A stretch of DNA of 64,000 bases. It comes from Rhodococcus tibetensis. Lineage in GTDB: Bacteria; Actinomycetota; Actinomycetes; Mycobacteriales; Mycobacteriaceae. The notes under the pieces were generated by a model. That model saw nothing but the letters and a program-made list of their open reading frames with translations, ran no database searches and was not told where the DNA came from. Position numbers and translations under genes: made by a program. The DNA is taken from NCBI RefSeq assembly GCF_024438035.1, contig NZ_JANFQF010000025.1, positions 1 to 64,000 on the forward strand. Direction: 5' to 3'. Each line of letters opens with the position of its first letter. Position 1 is the first letter of the stretch. Of the stretch, positions 9,045-17,419 are shown piece after piece.

Positions 9045-10646
9045 GTGCACCAGATCGAATTCTTCGACCAGCCCCATCGCGCCCGGCGATCGCACTGGAT
9101 GAACCATGTAGAACGCCACGCCGCCACACTCAGCGACCGCGCCGCGATCCGGTTCGACGGATCGACCACCACATGGACCGACCTTCGGGACCGGGTGCAT
9201 ACCTTGGCAAAGGCCTTGTCCTCACGAGGCATCGGCTTCGGTGACCGAGTGGCGATCATCACCGGAAACCGCCCGGAGTTCATTGAAACAGTGCTCGCTG
9301 CAAACCTTCTCGGTGCCCTTGCCGTTCCCGTCAACTTCCGGCTGACCGGACCAGAAGCCGCCTACATACTCGCCGACTCCGGCGCAAAGATCGCCATCGG
9401 CGACGAGCTGGGCACCCCGATCCTTCTGGCCGCCCTGAAAGACCTTCCTGAAAGCCCCCGGCTCGTCACCATCACCCACCCCACCAACGGATTCGAGCTC
9501 TACAGCGACCTCATCGATGAGACGAACACCGAGGCGGCGGCTCCGCTACCGGACGTCCCCGAGGACTCGCCCGCCCTGATCATGTACACCTCCGGTACCA
9601 CCGGACGCCCCAAGGGCGCCGTGCTGACCCACCTGAACCTGCAGGCCCAAGGTGGCACCGTGACACGGGCCTTCCAGTACGTGGACGAAGACGAGGTCAA
9701 CCTGATCGCCTCCCCACTGTTCCACATCGGTGCAATCGGCTCCGTCGTCCCGACCCTCTTCGTCGGCGGCACACTCGTCCTCCATCCCACCCGAGCGTTC
9801 ATCGCCGACGCGGTTCTCGACCTGCTCGAGAATGAAGGCGTCACCAGCGTATTCTTGGTCCCCACCCAGTGGCAGGCACTGTGCGCAGAACCCGGCATCG
9901 CCACCCGGAACCTCGAGCGGCTACGTGTCCTCGGTTGGGGCGCGGCGCCGGCCAGCGACACACTCCTACGCCGGATGGCCGACACCTTCCCCGACGCGAT
10001 GAACGTCGCACTCTTCGGCCAAACCGAGATGTCCCCGGTGACGTGCGTGCTCCACGGCAAGGACGCGATCCGCAAACTCGGCTCCGTCGGCCGGCCCATC
10101 GCCGCGGTCACAGCCCGCGTGGTCAATCCGGACATGGAAGACGTCGAACCGGGCGAAGTCGGTGAGATCGTCTACCGTGGCCCTGGTTTGATGCTCGGGT
10201 ACTGGAACAAGCCCGATGCGACGGCCGATGCCTTCCACGGCGGCTGGTTTCACTCGGGTGATCTCGTCCGCGTAGACGAGGACGGCTTCGTCTACGTCGT
10301 CGACCGCGCAAAAGACATGATCATCTCCGGCGGCGAAAACATCTACTGCTCAGAGGTGGAAAACGTACTCGCAGCCCACCCCGAAATCGCCGAGGTCACA
10401 CTCATCGGCCACCCCCACCCCGTGTGGGGCGAAACACCGGTCGCCTATGTGGTCCTCCTGGATCCGGCCGCCGCACTCGACATCGACTCCCTTCGCGAAT
10501 GGGCATCAACATCCCTCGCCAAGTACAAACTGCCCACCCGACTCCAGGTGATCGACGCTCTCCCCCGCAACGCGTCCGGAAAAATTCTGAAGAACGCCCT
10601 GCGTACGCACCCCCCACGAGACGAACCGGCAGCAGGGGCATCCTGA
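9045..10646 (+). CDS. Acyl-CoA synthetase (AMP-forming)
   Basis: The protein has 533 residues from GTG 9045, the choice that leaves an 8-nt gap behind the GAAAGG site. GTG 9036, three codons earlier, would overlap that site. Motifs: P-loop MYTSGTTGRPKGAV; LFGQTEMSPV; the hinge and core GWFHSGDLVRVDEDGFVYVVDRAKD; and the C-terminal catalytic Lys in LPRNASGKILK. The enzyme activates a carboxylic acid to its acyl-AMP and CoA ester. Together with the CaiB transferase the cluster has two ways to make CoA esters. Chain length is not readable from the sequence, but the length fits FadD-type short-to-medium or aromatic acid ligases. Confidence 0.9.
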   Translation: MHQIEFFDQPHRARRSHWMNHVERHAATLSDRAAIRFDGSTTTWTDLRDRVHTLAKALSSRGIGFGDRVAIITGNRPEFIETVLAANLLGALAVPVNFRLTGPEAAYILADSGAKIAIGDELGTPILLAALKDLPESPRLVTITHPTNGFELYSDLIDETNTEAAAPLPDVPEDSPALIMYTSGTTGRPKGAVLTHLNLQAQGGTVTRAFQYVDEDEVNLIASPLFHIGAIGSVVPTLFVGGTLVLHPTRAFIADAVLDLLENEGVTSVFLVPTQWQALCAEPGIATRNLERLRVLGWGAAPASDTLLRRMADTFPDAMNVALFGQTEMSPVTCVLHGKDAIRKLGSVGRPIAAVTARVVNPDMEDVEPGEVGEIVYRGPGLMLGYWNKPDATADAFHGGWFHSGDLVRVDEDGFVYVVDRAKDMIISGGENIYCSEVENVLAAHPEIAEVTLIGHPHPVWGETPVAYVVLLDPAAALDIDSLREWASTSLAKYKLPTRLQVIDALPRNASGKILKNALRTHPPRDEPAAGAS

Positions 10647-10800
10647 GATCACACCACGGCCTCGGGAACTCGACCTTCGACAGCCGACACATGTCGATCC
10701 ACGACAGACACCACCCAGCCACATCTCCAACGTGACCACCGTCAAAGCATATTCAGTCCAGCGTGTCCGGTGGACACATCGTTGACATAGGAGGCAACCC

Positions 10801-11892
10801 GTGCAAGTCCGAGGAGCAGTTCTTCGCGACCCCGGAGGGCGATACGAACTGGAAGATCTCACGCTGCGGGATGTGCGAGCAGGTGAACTTCGCGTCCGCA
10901 TTGTCGGTGCCGGCTTCTGCCATACCGACCTGCTCCCCCGCCGACCCGACTACGCGGCCTCCCTCCCGATTATCACCGGTCACGAAGGGGCCGGCATCGT
11001 CGAAGCGATCGGTCCCGGGACACCGGGCTTCGATATCGGCGACCACGTTGTTCTGTCGTTCGATTCCTGCCGTGCCTGCCGCAACTGCGTCACAGGCCAT
11101 CCCGCATACTGCGACACCTTCTTCACAAGAAACCTGAGCGGAGCCGGTCCCGAACAAGATGCCCTCATCACCAACAGTCACGGTGATCCGGTAGCCGCAC
11201 GTTGGTTCGGCCAATCCTCCTTTGCGACGCACAGCGTCGTCACGGCAACCAACGCCGTCAAGGTCGACCCCGACCTCCCGCTCGAAATACTCGGGCCCCT
11301 CGGGTGCGGCATTCAAACAGGTGCCGGATCCGTTCTCACCGCCCTGAGGGTGCACGCCGGATCCACTTTGATCGTCTTCGGTGCAGGAGGCGTGGGACTG
11401 AGCGCGGTCATGGCAGGTCGCGTCGTCGGCGCCGCGAAGATCATTACAGTCGACCTGAACCCCGTACGACTCGATCTGTCCCTCGAGCTCGGTGCTACTC
11501 ACACCATCGACGGCTCTCGAGACGATGTACTGGATCGACTTCGCGACGTCACCGAGGGAGGTGCGCAGTTCACCCTGGACACGACAGGCGTCCCCTCGGT
11601 GATCAACACCGCGGTCAACGCTCTACGACCCACCGGAACCTGCGGACTGCTCGGCGTGCAACAAGGCAATCTCACCCTCGATCCCCGAGTTCTCGCGGTA
11701 GGCCGGACCGTCACCGGCATACTCGAAGGCGACGCCGTACCCCAAGTTCTCATCCCACAACTGCTCGAGCTGTGGCGTCAAGGCCGGTTTCCATTCGACA
11801 GGATGATCAAAAAGTACCCACTTTCGGACATCAACCAGGCCGAAAAAGACACGCTCGCAGGAGAGACGATCAAACCAGTGCTCATACCCTGA
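10801..11892 (+). CDS. Zn-dependent alcohol dehydrogenase (MDR family)
   Basis: The protein has 363 residues from GTG 10801, preceded by GGAGG at 10790-10794. Catalytic-zinc ligands are seen in GAGFCHTDLL and GHEGAGIVEAIGPG. The structural-zinc loop is in CRACRNCVTGHPAYC. The nucleotide fold follows as VFGAGGVGLSAVMAG, then TVDLNPVRLDL. It resembles class III/aryl-alcohol dehydrogenases and would interconvert an alcohol and an aldehyde, feeding the aldehyde dehydrogenase of the same cluster. A 150-nt gap separates it from the ligase, so it may have its own promoter or be read through. Confidence 0.9.
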   Translation: MQVRGAVLRDPGGRYELEDLTLRDVRAGELRVRIVGAGFCHTDLLPRRPDYAASLPIITGHEGAGIVEAIGPGTPGFDIGDHVVLSFDSCRACRNCVTGHPAYCDTFFTRNLSGAGPEQDALITNSHGDPVAARWFGQSSFATHSVVTATNAVKVDPDLPLEILGPLGCGIQTGAGSVLTALRVHAGSTLIVFGAGGVGLSAVMAGRVVGAAKIITVDLNPVRLDLSLELGATHTIDGSRDDVLDRLRDVTEGGAQFTLDTTGVPSVINTAVNALRPTGTCGLLGVQQGNLTLDPRVLAVGRTVTGILEGDAVPQVLIPQLLELWRQGRFPFDRMIKKYPLSDINQAEKDTLAGETIKPVLIP

Positions 11893-11972
11893 TGGAGCCG
11901 ATCGAACCGAAGATTTCCGCATTCCTGGCATATCCACCCACACCTAGATCGACCGAAAGAGAAGCAGATCGC

Positions 11973-12782
11973 ATGCCTTTCCATCACACGCAAGACGTAG
12001 ACCTGTTTTATACGGACGCCGGCGAGGGACCCGTGGCCTATCTCATGCACGGCTGGGCATGCGACTCGCATGACTGGTCGTGGTTGATCCCCCACCTGCG
12101 CGATCGCGGATTCCGCGTCTTAGCAGTCGATCACCGCGGCCACGGGCACTCGTCTGTTCCGGAGGCCGGGTACACACCGCAACAAATGGCGTCGGACGCC
12201 GCAAACCTCCTGAGGAGCGTGGGCACAGGGCCAGCCCTGATTGTCGGACATTCAATGGGCACGATCGTTGCATCCGCACTTGCCATCGAGCACCCTGATC
12301 TGGTCAAGGCGTTGATCCTCATCGATCCCGTCTACAACCGCCCCGACGATTCGCTCGACCCCGTAATCTCCTTGGTCAAGGCGGGCGACCCCAGACAGAG
12401 TGTTGCTCACATCTTCCGGTCGAACTTCTACACAGCCGGCGTCCCGGCCTGGATCCCCACCTGGCACGAACGTCGTGTGCTCGGAACCGCCGAGCACGTT
12501 GTCCGAGAGTCATTTCTCGGACTGTTCGGGAGCACGTCTGCACTTGGCCGAACGTCGGTGGCAGGTGAGTACCTCCGGTCACGGACGTGCCCCACACTGG
12601 CGGTCTACGCCGCGGAGGAATCTACCTGGATAGAACGCCAGCTTCCCGCCGGCTCCCTCGATCGGATCGCGGTCATCGACGGTGGTCATTGGTTGCATCA
12701 AGAACGCCCCGACGAGTTCCACTCGATCGTCGACGATTGGCTCGAAACCCTCACCGGCGCAGGCGCAGGCGCAGGACTCTGA
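11973..12782 (+). CDS. Alpha/beta hydrolase
   Basis: The protein has 269 residues from ATG 11973. The frame runs far upstream through the dehydrogenase gene in another phase, but the fold starts at residue 1 (DVDLFYTDAGEGPVAYLMHG). The oxyanion HG motif is LMHGWA. The nucleophile elbow is VGHSMGT with Ser, and the catalytic His is in DGGHWLHQERP. It is a normal-size esterase or C-C hydrolase; the substrate class cannot be told from sequence. It is the last intact gene of the catabolic run, 80 nt after the alcohol dehydrogenase. The Gly-Ala repeat at the C-terminus (GAGAGAG) is a short slippage-prone tract. Confidence 0.85.
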   Translation: MPFHHTQDVDLFYTDAGEGPVAYLMHGWACDSHDWSWLIPHLRDRGFRVLAVDHRGHGHSSVPEAGYTPQQMASDAANLLRSVGTGPALIVGHSMGTIVASALAIEHPDLVKALILIDPVYNRPDDSLDPVISLVKAGDPRQSVAHIFRSNFYTAGVPAWIPTWHERRVLGTAEHVVRESFLGLFGSTSALGRTSVAGEYLRSRTCPTLAVYAAEESTWIERQLPAGSLDRIAVIDGGHWLHQERPDEFHSIVDDWLETLTGAGAGAGL

Positions 12783-13447
12783 TTCAATCCGGGCGCCGAG
12801 TTCCCCGCGGGATCTCGAGTACGCGCTGAGAACCTCGCCGAGGATCTCGGTGTCAGTCCGACTCCAGTCAGAGAGGCCCTCCAGGCGCTACGGGGCCAGG
12901 GATTCTCGAGTCTCGAGCCCGGAAAGGTTTCCGCGTTGTGGCGCTCAAGCGATCAAGACATCGATGACGTCTTCCTCGCCCAAGCGTTCCTGGCAGGACA
13001 AAGGGCGCGACGCGCCGCCACGAACCTCTCCGACGACGAACTCGACAATCTGACACAAATGCACGACAAGATCGATCAGGCAGCTGCACGGAGAGACCGT
13101 GAGACCGTCCAGGATCTCAACGACAGTTTTCATCGAATCATCAACAAGAGCGCGGGTTCCCCGAAGCTGAGACTGTTGCTGAGCAATACACTGTTCTACG
13201 AACCGAGCCGTTCTTTACCACAAATCATCAGTACCCCTCATCGGACCATCGCCGGGAAGTCCTGAGCGCATTACGTCACCGCGATCCGGACGCCGCAGAG
13301 CAATCGATGTCCCACCTAATCTCCCATTCCGGCCACTTGTTACGTGAATCTCTCAGCAATCGAGGAATCGAAGACGCCAGTTTGCCGATCACACCCCGAC
13401 TGCCCGCTTCTGCTGCCGACCAACTCCAGCAGAAACCGTACGATTGA
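12783..13447 (+). pseudogene. GntR-family (FCD) regulator, N-truncated and frameshifted
   Basis: Immediately after the hydrolase stop, in the same frame, the sequence reads a GntR winged-helix HTH: RVRAENLAEDLGVSPTPVRE, then EALQALRGQGF. It continues through an FCD-type helical domain (LAQAFLAGQRARRAA, DLNDSFHRIINKSAG). The first 20-25 residues and a start codon are missing. Near 13235 a one-base shift moves the rest (DHRREVLSALRHRDPDAAEQ) into another frame ending at 13447. The two lesions indicate a decayed local regulator. A restart at ATG 12936 would give only the ligand domain. Confidence 0.75.
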
Positions 13448-13707
13448 TCGAGGCAGAAGGCAGACGGGCCTATGCTGCCGGTGTTGACGTTCGTGACCGT
13501 ACCGGCCTCGCACGCGTGGTCGCAGAAGGTGTCGATTGCCTCGCACGACTCGACATCGTCGCGGCCAATGCGTCGATCTGCACCGTCCAACCCCATGAGG
13601 ACGTCACCGCGACCGTGTGGCAGACAACCATCGATGGTCAACTTGACGGGTGTCTGGCATACGTAGCCCCGGCGCCCCGGACGGCCGAGGTGCGGCGAAA
13701 CACCTGA
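13444..13707 (+). pseudogene. SDR-family dehydrogenase fragment (mycofactocin-coupled type)
   Basis: The segment RRAYAAGVDVRDRTGLARVV then GRLDIVAANASI-like text matches the cofactor and NAG region of mycofactocin-coupled short-chain dehydrogenases. The N-terminal TGxxxGxG motif is absent, and so is the catalytic YxxxK half. A shift near 13635 moves the expected DVNLTGVWHT into another frame. It is a remnant of roughly 80 codons and overlaps the end of the GntR remnant. It suggests that a larger dehydrogenase module once adjoined the cluster. Confidence 0.65.
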
Positions 13708-13973
13708 TGGCAAATCAACATCCATGCCCTGCCAGGTCGTCGAGTCCAAGGAGCACCGGCGGCATGGCACCTGCACGAACGGGTCCATGACACGGAGGGC
13801 TAACGTCGACCGAGTCGCGAGGCCCCGGCCACTATCAATCTCGACACCGTCGATCGCGTTCATCAACTCCCCCACTTCTGCCGTGTGAACGCGGACATGT
13901 ACCCGCCGACTCGTCGACCGCACGAAGGAGGTTATGACGTCCCCGCAGCTCACTGGCCGACAACGGCGCGTGC

Positions 13974-14252
13974 ATGGCAGACAGCGGCGTGATCGCGAAT
14001 CGGCAGCATGGTTCACGGTTACCGGCCGTGTCGATCACCCTGGGCGCGCTGTCCATTCGTTCATTCTGGATGGTCGGTCTCGGCTTCATCCTCGGCGTGA
14101 CAGCGGTCCTCTGCGGGGCCATCGCCACGTTGCGGTCCTCGGTAGCCGAAGACGAGGCCGCATCCTTGCGAGCCTTACTGGGCGTCGTTGCCGGCGCCGC
14201 CGGAATCACCACCTCCGCTATCGCGCTGTTGCCAATGCTGGCGTTCATGTGA
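13974..14252 (+). CDS. Small membrane protein, hypothetical
   Basis: The predicted protein has 92 residues. Two hydrophobic segments, about residues 33-52 (FWMVGLGFILGVTAVLCGAI) and 68-92 (LLGVVAGAAGITTSAIALLP), are separated by a short charged loop (SSVAEDEAAS). This is a two-helix hairpin inner-membrane topology. No domain is recognised. It has an ATG start without a strong ribosome binding site. The codon pattern fits the genome better than the overlapping minus-strand reading. Its surroundings are degenerate, so it may be real or an incidental frame. Confidence 0.45.
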   Translation: MADSGVIANRQHGSRLPAVSITLGALSIRSFWMVGLGFILGVTAVLCGAIATLRSSVAEDEAASLRALLGVVAGAAGITTSAIALLPMLAFM

Positions 14253-14693
14253 TGCGCCAGGCCGACTCGGCAGTTCCCCCCAACGGTGAAGGATCCGTCT
14301 ACCCTGATCAACCGCCCTACTCAGGTTGCTGCATGGCCTGTCCCCAAGGTCGTAGAGGCGTAACCCGGATGGTTACACCTGAGGACCAAACAGGCGACCC
14401 ACCGGCGAATGATCGGTACCCGATCCGCGCTGTACATCCGACCTTGAAGGATCCGATCGATTCCTCGCACATCAAAAGGCCTCCTACTCGAAACCCTCAC
14501 CCACGTGGAACGTCCTCGACAACCCCACTAAACCGGTGCAGCATCCAGCCTCGCCCGTCGAGCCATCACCGCGGCACCCGAATCGGAACCGAGACGCCCG
14601 TCAGTACCAACCCACACGGCCGACTCCCCAACACGCGCGCATGACCTCGACTGGGTACGGAATGCACTGCGGGTCTGTGACTTTCTTACCACC
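14253..14693. other. Stretch without a recognisable gene
   Basis: About 440 nt in which no frame shows a recognisable protein motif, and no strong hairpin or palindrome was seen. It separates the decayed region from the small gene at 14694. Confidence 0.5.
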
Positions 14694-14942
14694 GTGCGTT
14701 CCTTGAGTTACTCCGACCGAGCTTTGCTCACCTTCGCCATTCGATGGGCCCCTTTTGGCGGCGCGGAGCCTGAGGAGTTATTCACCACGTTCGGCGTACC
14801 ACGGACGAGATTCCTGCAGCTACTCCACGCCGCCATGGCACCAAGACCGTCAGACCCCGACCCGTTGCACGCCATGAAGGAAACCCTTCACATCGACCTC
14901 GCCCGCGCATGGCGAGACTCACCAACAGAAAGTGGGGATTAG
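14694..14942 (+). CDS. Small protein resembling DUF3263
   Basis: The predicted protein has 82 residues with a GTG start. The sequence SYSDRALLTFAIRWAPFGG followed by EELFTTFGVPRTRFLQLL resembles small actinobacterial DUF3263 proteins, which have a helix-rich, HTH-like build (FDRALLDFAxxWxPYGG, FVTFGLxxxxF). That match is from memory. It may bind DNA; no partner is evident. The frame is open upstream for some codons, so the true start could be earlier. Confidence 0.5.
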   Translation: MRSLSYSDRALLTFAIRWAPFGGAEPEELFTTFGVPRTRFLQLLHAAMAPRPSDPDPLHAMKETLHIDLARAWRDSPTESGD

Positions 14943-15129
14943 CAGCCCGGGCCGTTCAGTCGATGCACGCGGCCCGCACTTAAGAAACAATGGAATTAAC
15001 CGATTTCGGAGTGGCAACGGTCGCTGTGGTCGGCGGCAGGTGCGTCCGAATCGCGGTTGGTTCGTCTGAGGAGGTAACTCTCATCCACCACCGGGTGGGA
15101 GCGCACCTTCTTCCCAGAGGAACTCTCCG

Positions 15130-15186
15130 ATGACCACCCACCTCACCGCCCACTCTCCCGCTGTCGATTTCGGGGGTGCGCGATGA
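15130..15186 (+). CDS. Possible 18-residue leader peptide coupled to the ABC exporter
   Basis: ATG 15130 follows an AGAGGA site and encodes MTTHLTAHSPAVDFGGAR, then a TGA that overlaps the exporter ATG at 15183 (ATGA). A well-placed ribosome site on the short frame and overlapping stop/start suggest a coupling leader. The ATPase itself has only a G-run (GGGGG) in front of it. It may instead be a chance reading frame. Confidence 0.35.
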   Translation: MTTHLTAHSPAVDFGGAR

Positions 15187-16115
15187 GTACCCCAGCCGTC
15201 CTGGTTGAAGACTTGCACGTCGCCTACGGCGAAACTTCGGCCCTCGACGGCGTCGACCTGGAAGCCGCCGCCGGGACCACCCTCGGGGTGCTCGGCCACA
15301 ACGGTGCCGGCAAGACCACCCTGATCCGTACCCTGACCACCCTGGTGCGCCCCACCGTCGGCCGCGTGCAGATTGACGGTCTCGACGTGGTAGCAGACGC
15401 CACCGAGGTTCGCCGCCGGATCGGCGTGACCGGCCAGTACGCCGGTCTCGACGAATTCCTCACCGCGCGGGAGAACCTGGAGCTGATCGGCCGACTGACA
15501 GGGTTGCGCCGCACCGCCGCCCGCGCACGGGCCGACGCGCTGATCGACCGACTCGGGTTGCACGAGTATGCAACCCGGCGAATCGGGGAACTTTCCGGTG
15601 GCTCCCGCCGCCGGGTCGACCTGGCGGCCAGCCTCGTCGGCTCCCCGTCGGTGCTGTTCCTGGACGAACCGACCACCGGCCTCGACCCACTTGCCCGTGC
15701 CGGACTGTGGGACGTCGTAGAGGAGCTGACCGCCGCGGGCACCACGGTCGTGCTCACCACCCAGTACCTCGACGAAGCCGACCGGCTCGCCGACCACATC
15801 GTCGTCCTGAGCCGAGGCCGGGTCGCCGCCCGCGGAACCCCCGCCGAGCTGAAACGAATAGTCGGCGGCAAGGTCCTGAACGCCACCATTCCCGCCCATC
15901 AGCTCGCCGACCTGCCGTTCACTCCGGACACCGATCGCCGGATCGACGGCGGCCGGGTTCGGGTGTCGGTCACCGTCGCCGACGCCCCCACCGCGACCGC
16001 GCTGGTCGCCGACCTGCACCGCGCCGGCGTCGAGATCACCGACCTGGATGTGAACTCCCCCAGCCTCGACGACGTCTTCACCCACCTCGCCCACACCACC
16101 GGAGCCCACCGATGA
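15183..16115 (+). CDS. ABC transporter ATP-binding protein (DrrA-like)
   Basis: The protein has 310 residues. Walker A is GHNGAGKTTLIRTL, the signature LSGGSRRRVDLA, and Walker B VLFLDEPTTGLDPLARAGLW. After these comes the C-terminal extension of about 90 residues (ELKRIVGGKVLNATI, then DLDVNSPSLDDVFTHL) typical of daunorubicin-resistance DrrA ATPases. It energises the permease encoded next, whose start overlaps its stop by 4 nt. Substrates of this class are antibiotics or lipids. No TetR neighbour is adjacent. Confidence 0.92.
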   Translation: MSTPAVLVEDLHVAYGETSALDGVDLEAAAGTTLGVLGHNGAGKTTLIRTLTTLVRPTVGRVQIDGLDVVADATEVRRRIGVTGQYAGLDEFLTARENLELIGRLTGLRRTAARARADALIDRLGLHEYATRRIGELSGGSRRRVDLAASLVGSPSVLFLDEPTTGLDPLARAGLWDVVEELTAAGTTVVLTTQYLDEADRLADHIVVLSRGRVAARGTPAELKRIVGGKVLNATIPAHQLADLPFTPDTDRRIDGGRVRVSVTVADAPTATALVADLHRAGVEITDLDVNSPSLDDVFTHLAHTTGAHR

Positions 16116-16924
16116 CCACCACCCGCACCACCACAATCGAGCGTTCCTCGATCGGAAACCAGCTCGCCGCCCTCACCGTCCGGAACCTGCGCACCAGCGC
16201 CCGTGTCCCGCAGTTGCTGATGTTCTCGCTGACCATGCCGATGGCGATGCTGGTGCTGTTCAGTCAGGTGTTCCGCAGTGTCGCCGCCGGACCGGGCTTT
16301 CCGGCCGGGGTGAGCTACATCATCTTCCTCACCCCTGCCATGCTCGCCGTCTCCACCGTGATGGCCGGCACCAACGCCGGAGTGTCCGCGGCGATCGATC
16401 ACACCAACGGTCTGCACGACCGCTTCGCGGCCCTGCCCATGCGGGCGGCGTTGCCTGGGATGGCTCGCACCATCAACGAGGCCGTCTTCACCCTCGCCCG
16501 CGCAGCACTGCTCGGGATCGCGGCGGTGGCATTGGGGTTCGAGTTTTATGGCACCGCCGTCGATGCCGTCGCCGCGGTCGTCGTGCTGGTGGTGCTGGCG
16601 GGGGCGATGAGCGCCTTGTTCGGGCTGATCGGGGGCCGGCTCCGCCGCCCGGATGTCGTTCAATTTGCCGGGATGATGGTGATGATGCCGCTGATGTTCA
16701 TCTCGAGTGCGTTCGCGCCGATCGAGACCATGCCTGGCTGGATGCGGGCCATGGCGACGTTGAATCCGGTCGCGCATGCTACCGACGCCCTGCGCGGTCA
16801 CGTGCTCGGCACCGCCACCGCCGGCGACACCGCCGCGGCCCTGATCGCGGCGATCGGGTTGTGGGCCGTGGTCACCGCCGTCCCCGTTCTCACCCGCGTG
16901 CTTCGGCCGACACGCGCTCGCTGA
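16112..16924 (+). CDS. ABC-2 type permease (DrrB-like)
   Basis: The protein has 270 residues from ATG 16112, which overlaps the ATPase stop. An N-terminal elbow (NQLAALTVRNLRTSARVPQL) leads into about six membrane segments: LLMFSLTMPMAMLVLF, YIIFLTPAMLAVSTVMAGT, ALLGIAAVALGF, VVVLVVLAGAMSALFGLIGG, MMVMMPLMFISSAFAP, and the last near the C-terminus. The conserved FISSAFAPIETMPGWM plus NPVAHATDALRG is a hallmark of DrrB/ABC-2 exporters. With the ATPase it forms a drug- or lipid-export pump in the inner membrane. A strong terminator follows directly. Confidence 0.9.
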   Translation: MTTTRTTTIERSSIGNQLAALTVRNLRTSARVPQLLMFSLTMPMAMLVLFSQVFRSVAAGPGFPAGVSYIIFLTPAMLAVSTVMAGTNAGVSAAIDHTNGLHDRFAALPMRAALPGMARTINEAVFTLARAALLGIAAVALGFEFYGTAVDAVAAVVVLVVLAGAMSALFGLIGGRLRRPDVVQFAGMMVMMPLMFISSAFAPIETMPGWMRAMATLNPVAHATDALRGHVLGTATAGDTAAALIAAIGLWAVVTAVPVLTRVLRPTRAR

Positions 16925-16934
16925 ACGACGACCA

Positions 16935-16979
16935 CCCGCCCTGTCCCTCCCCGCGAAAGGGAGGGACAGGGCGGGTTTT
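16935..16979 (+). terminator. Rho-independent terminator of the ABC exporter operon
   Basis: A perfect 17-bp stem (16935-16951 with 16959-16975), a 7-nt loop CGCGAAA, and TTTT at 16976-16979. It begins 11 nt after the permease stop. Confidence 0.92.
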
Positions 16980-17098
16980 GCGTGTGCGTTGTTCTTCCGG
17001 CGCCGGGCACTCTCATAACCCCCACCCTGCGAAAGGGTAGGGGCACTCTCTGGTGTGCTGCGGTCAGCGACTACGCCCGGTGCGGGCATCGACGGCGC

Positions 17099-17191
17099 TC
17101 ATGCGGCGGCGTCGAGCAGATGCAGTTCCTCCGCCACGATCAGATCGACTTCTTCGCTGGTCAGACCCGAAAAGAGATGTGTGGTCAGCAT
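17099..17191 (-). CDS. 30-residue peptide gene beside the sigma factor
   Basis: ATG 17191 on the minus strand is preceded by an excellent ribosome site (GGAGGTGAGAGCG). It encodes a 30-residue peptide that begins MLTTHLFSGLTSEEVDLI and ends in an acidic helix rich in Glu/Leu with the tail LLDAAA. The strength of the Shine-Dalgarno argues that it is translated. It is divergent from sigZ, with 228 nt between, so the two may share regulation. It is too short for a classical anti-sigma factor. It might be a signalling or precursor peptide, or a small regulator; function unknown. Confidence 0.55.
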   Translation of the reverse strand: MLTTHLFSGLTSEEVDLIVAEELHLLDAAA

Positions 17192-17419
17192 CGCTCTCAC
17201 CTCCTCACCGCGCTCTAGTGGTTCGTCGAACTGGAAAACCCGAAATCGACATCGACACCCATACAGACGAGGGAATCCGGATCGGGACGCAGGGGTAATG
17301 CTCCGTTTCGCGGTGCGTCCGATCGCGGTGACCGTCGTCCGTACCTGTTGAGGCGACTGAAGGGGGTCGCCACCGCGCCTCGAGGCGGGGATGCTGGAGA
17401 CGGAAAGGAACCACAGATC

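Noticed and set aside
13276-14016. 246-codon minus-strand frame over the decayed SDR region
   Set aside because: No family-like motifs, low-complexity Arg/Cys content, and it lies opposite recognisable GntR and SDR remnants.
15183-16924. DrrAB-like exporter as transporter for the peptide product
   Set aside because: It lies about 13 kb from the synthetase, behind a strong terminator and several unrelated genes.
17099-17191. 30-residue peptide as anti-sigma factor of SigZ
   Set aside because: It has no zinc motif, no membrane segment and is far too short for known anti-sigma folds.
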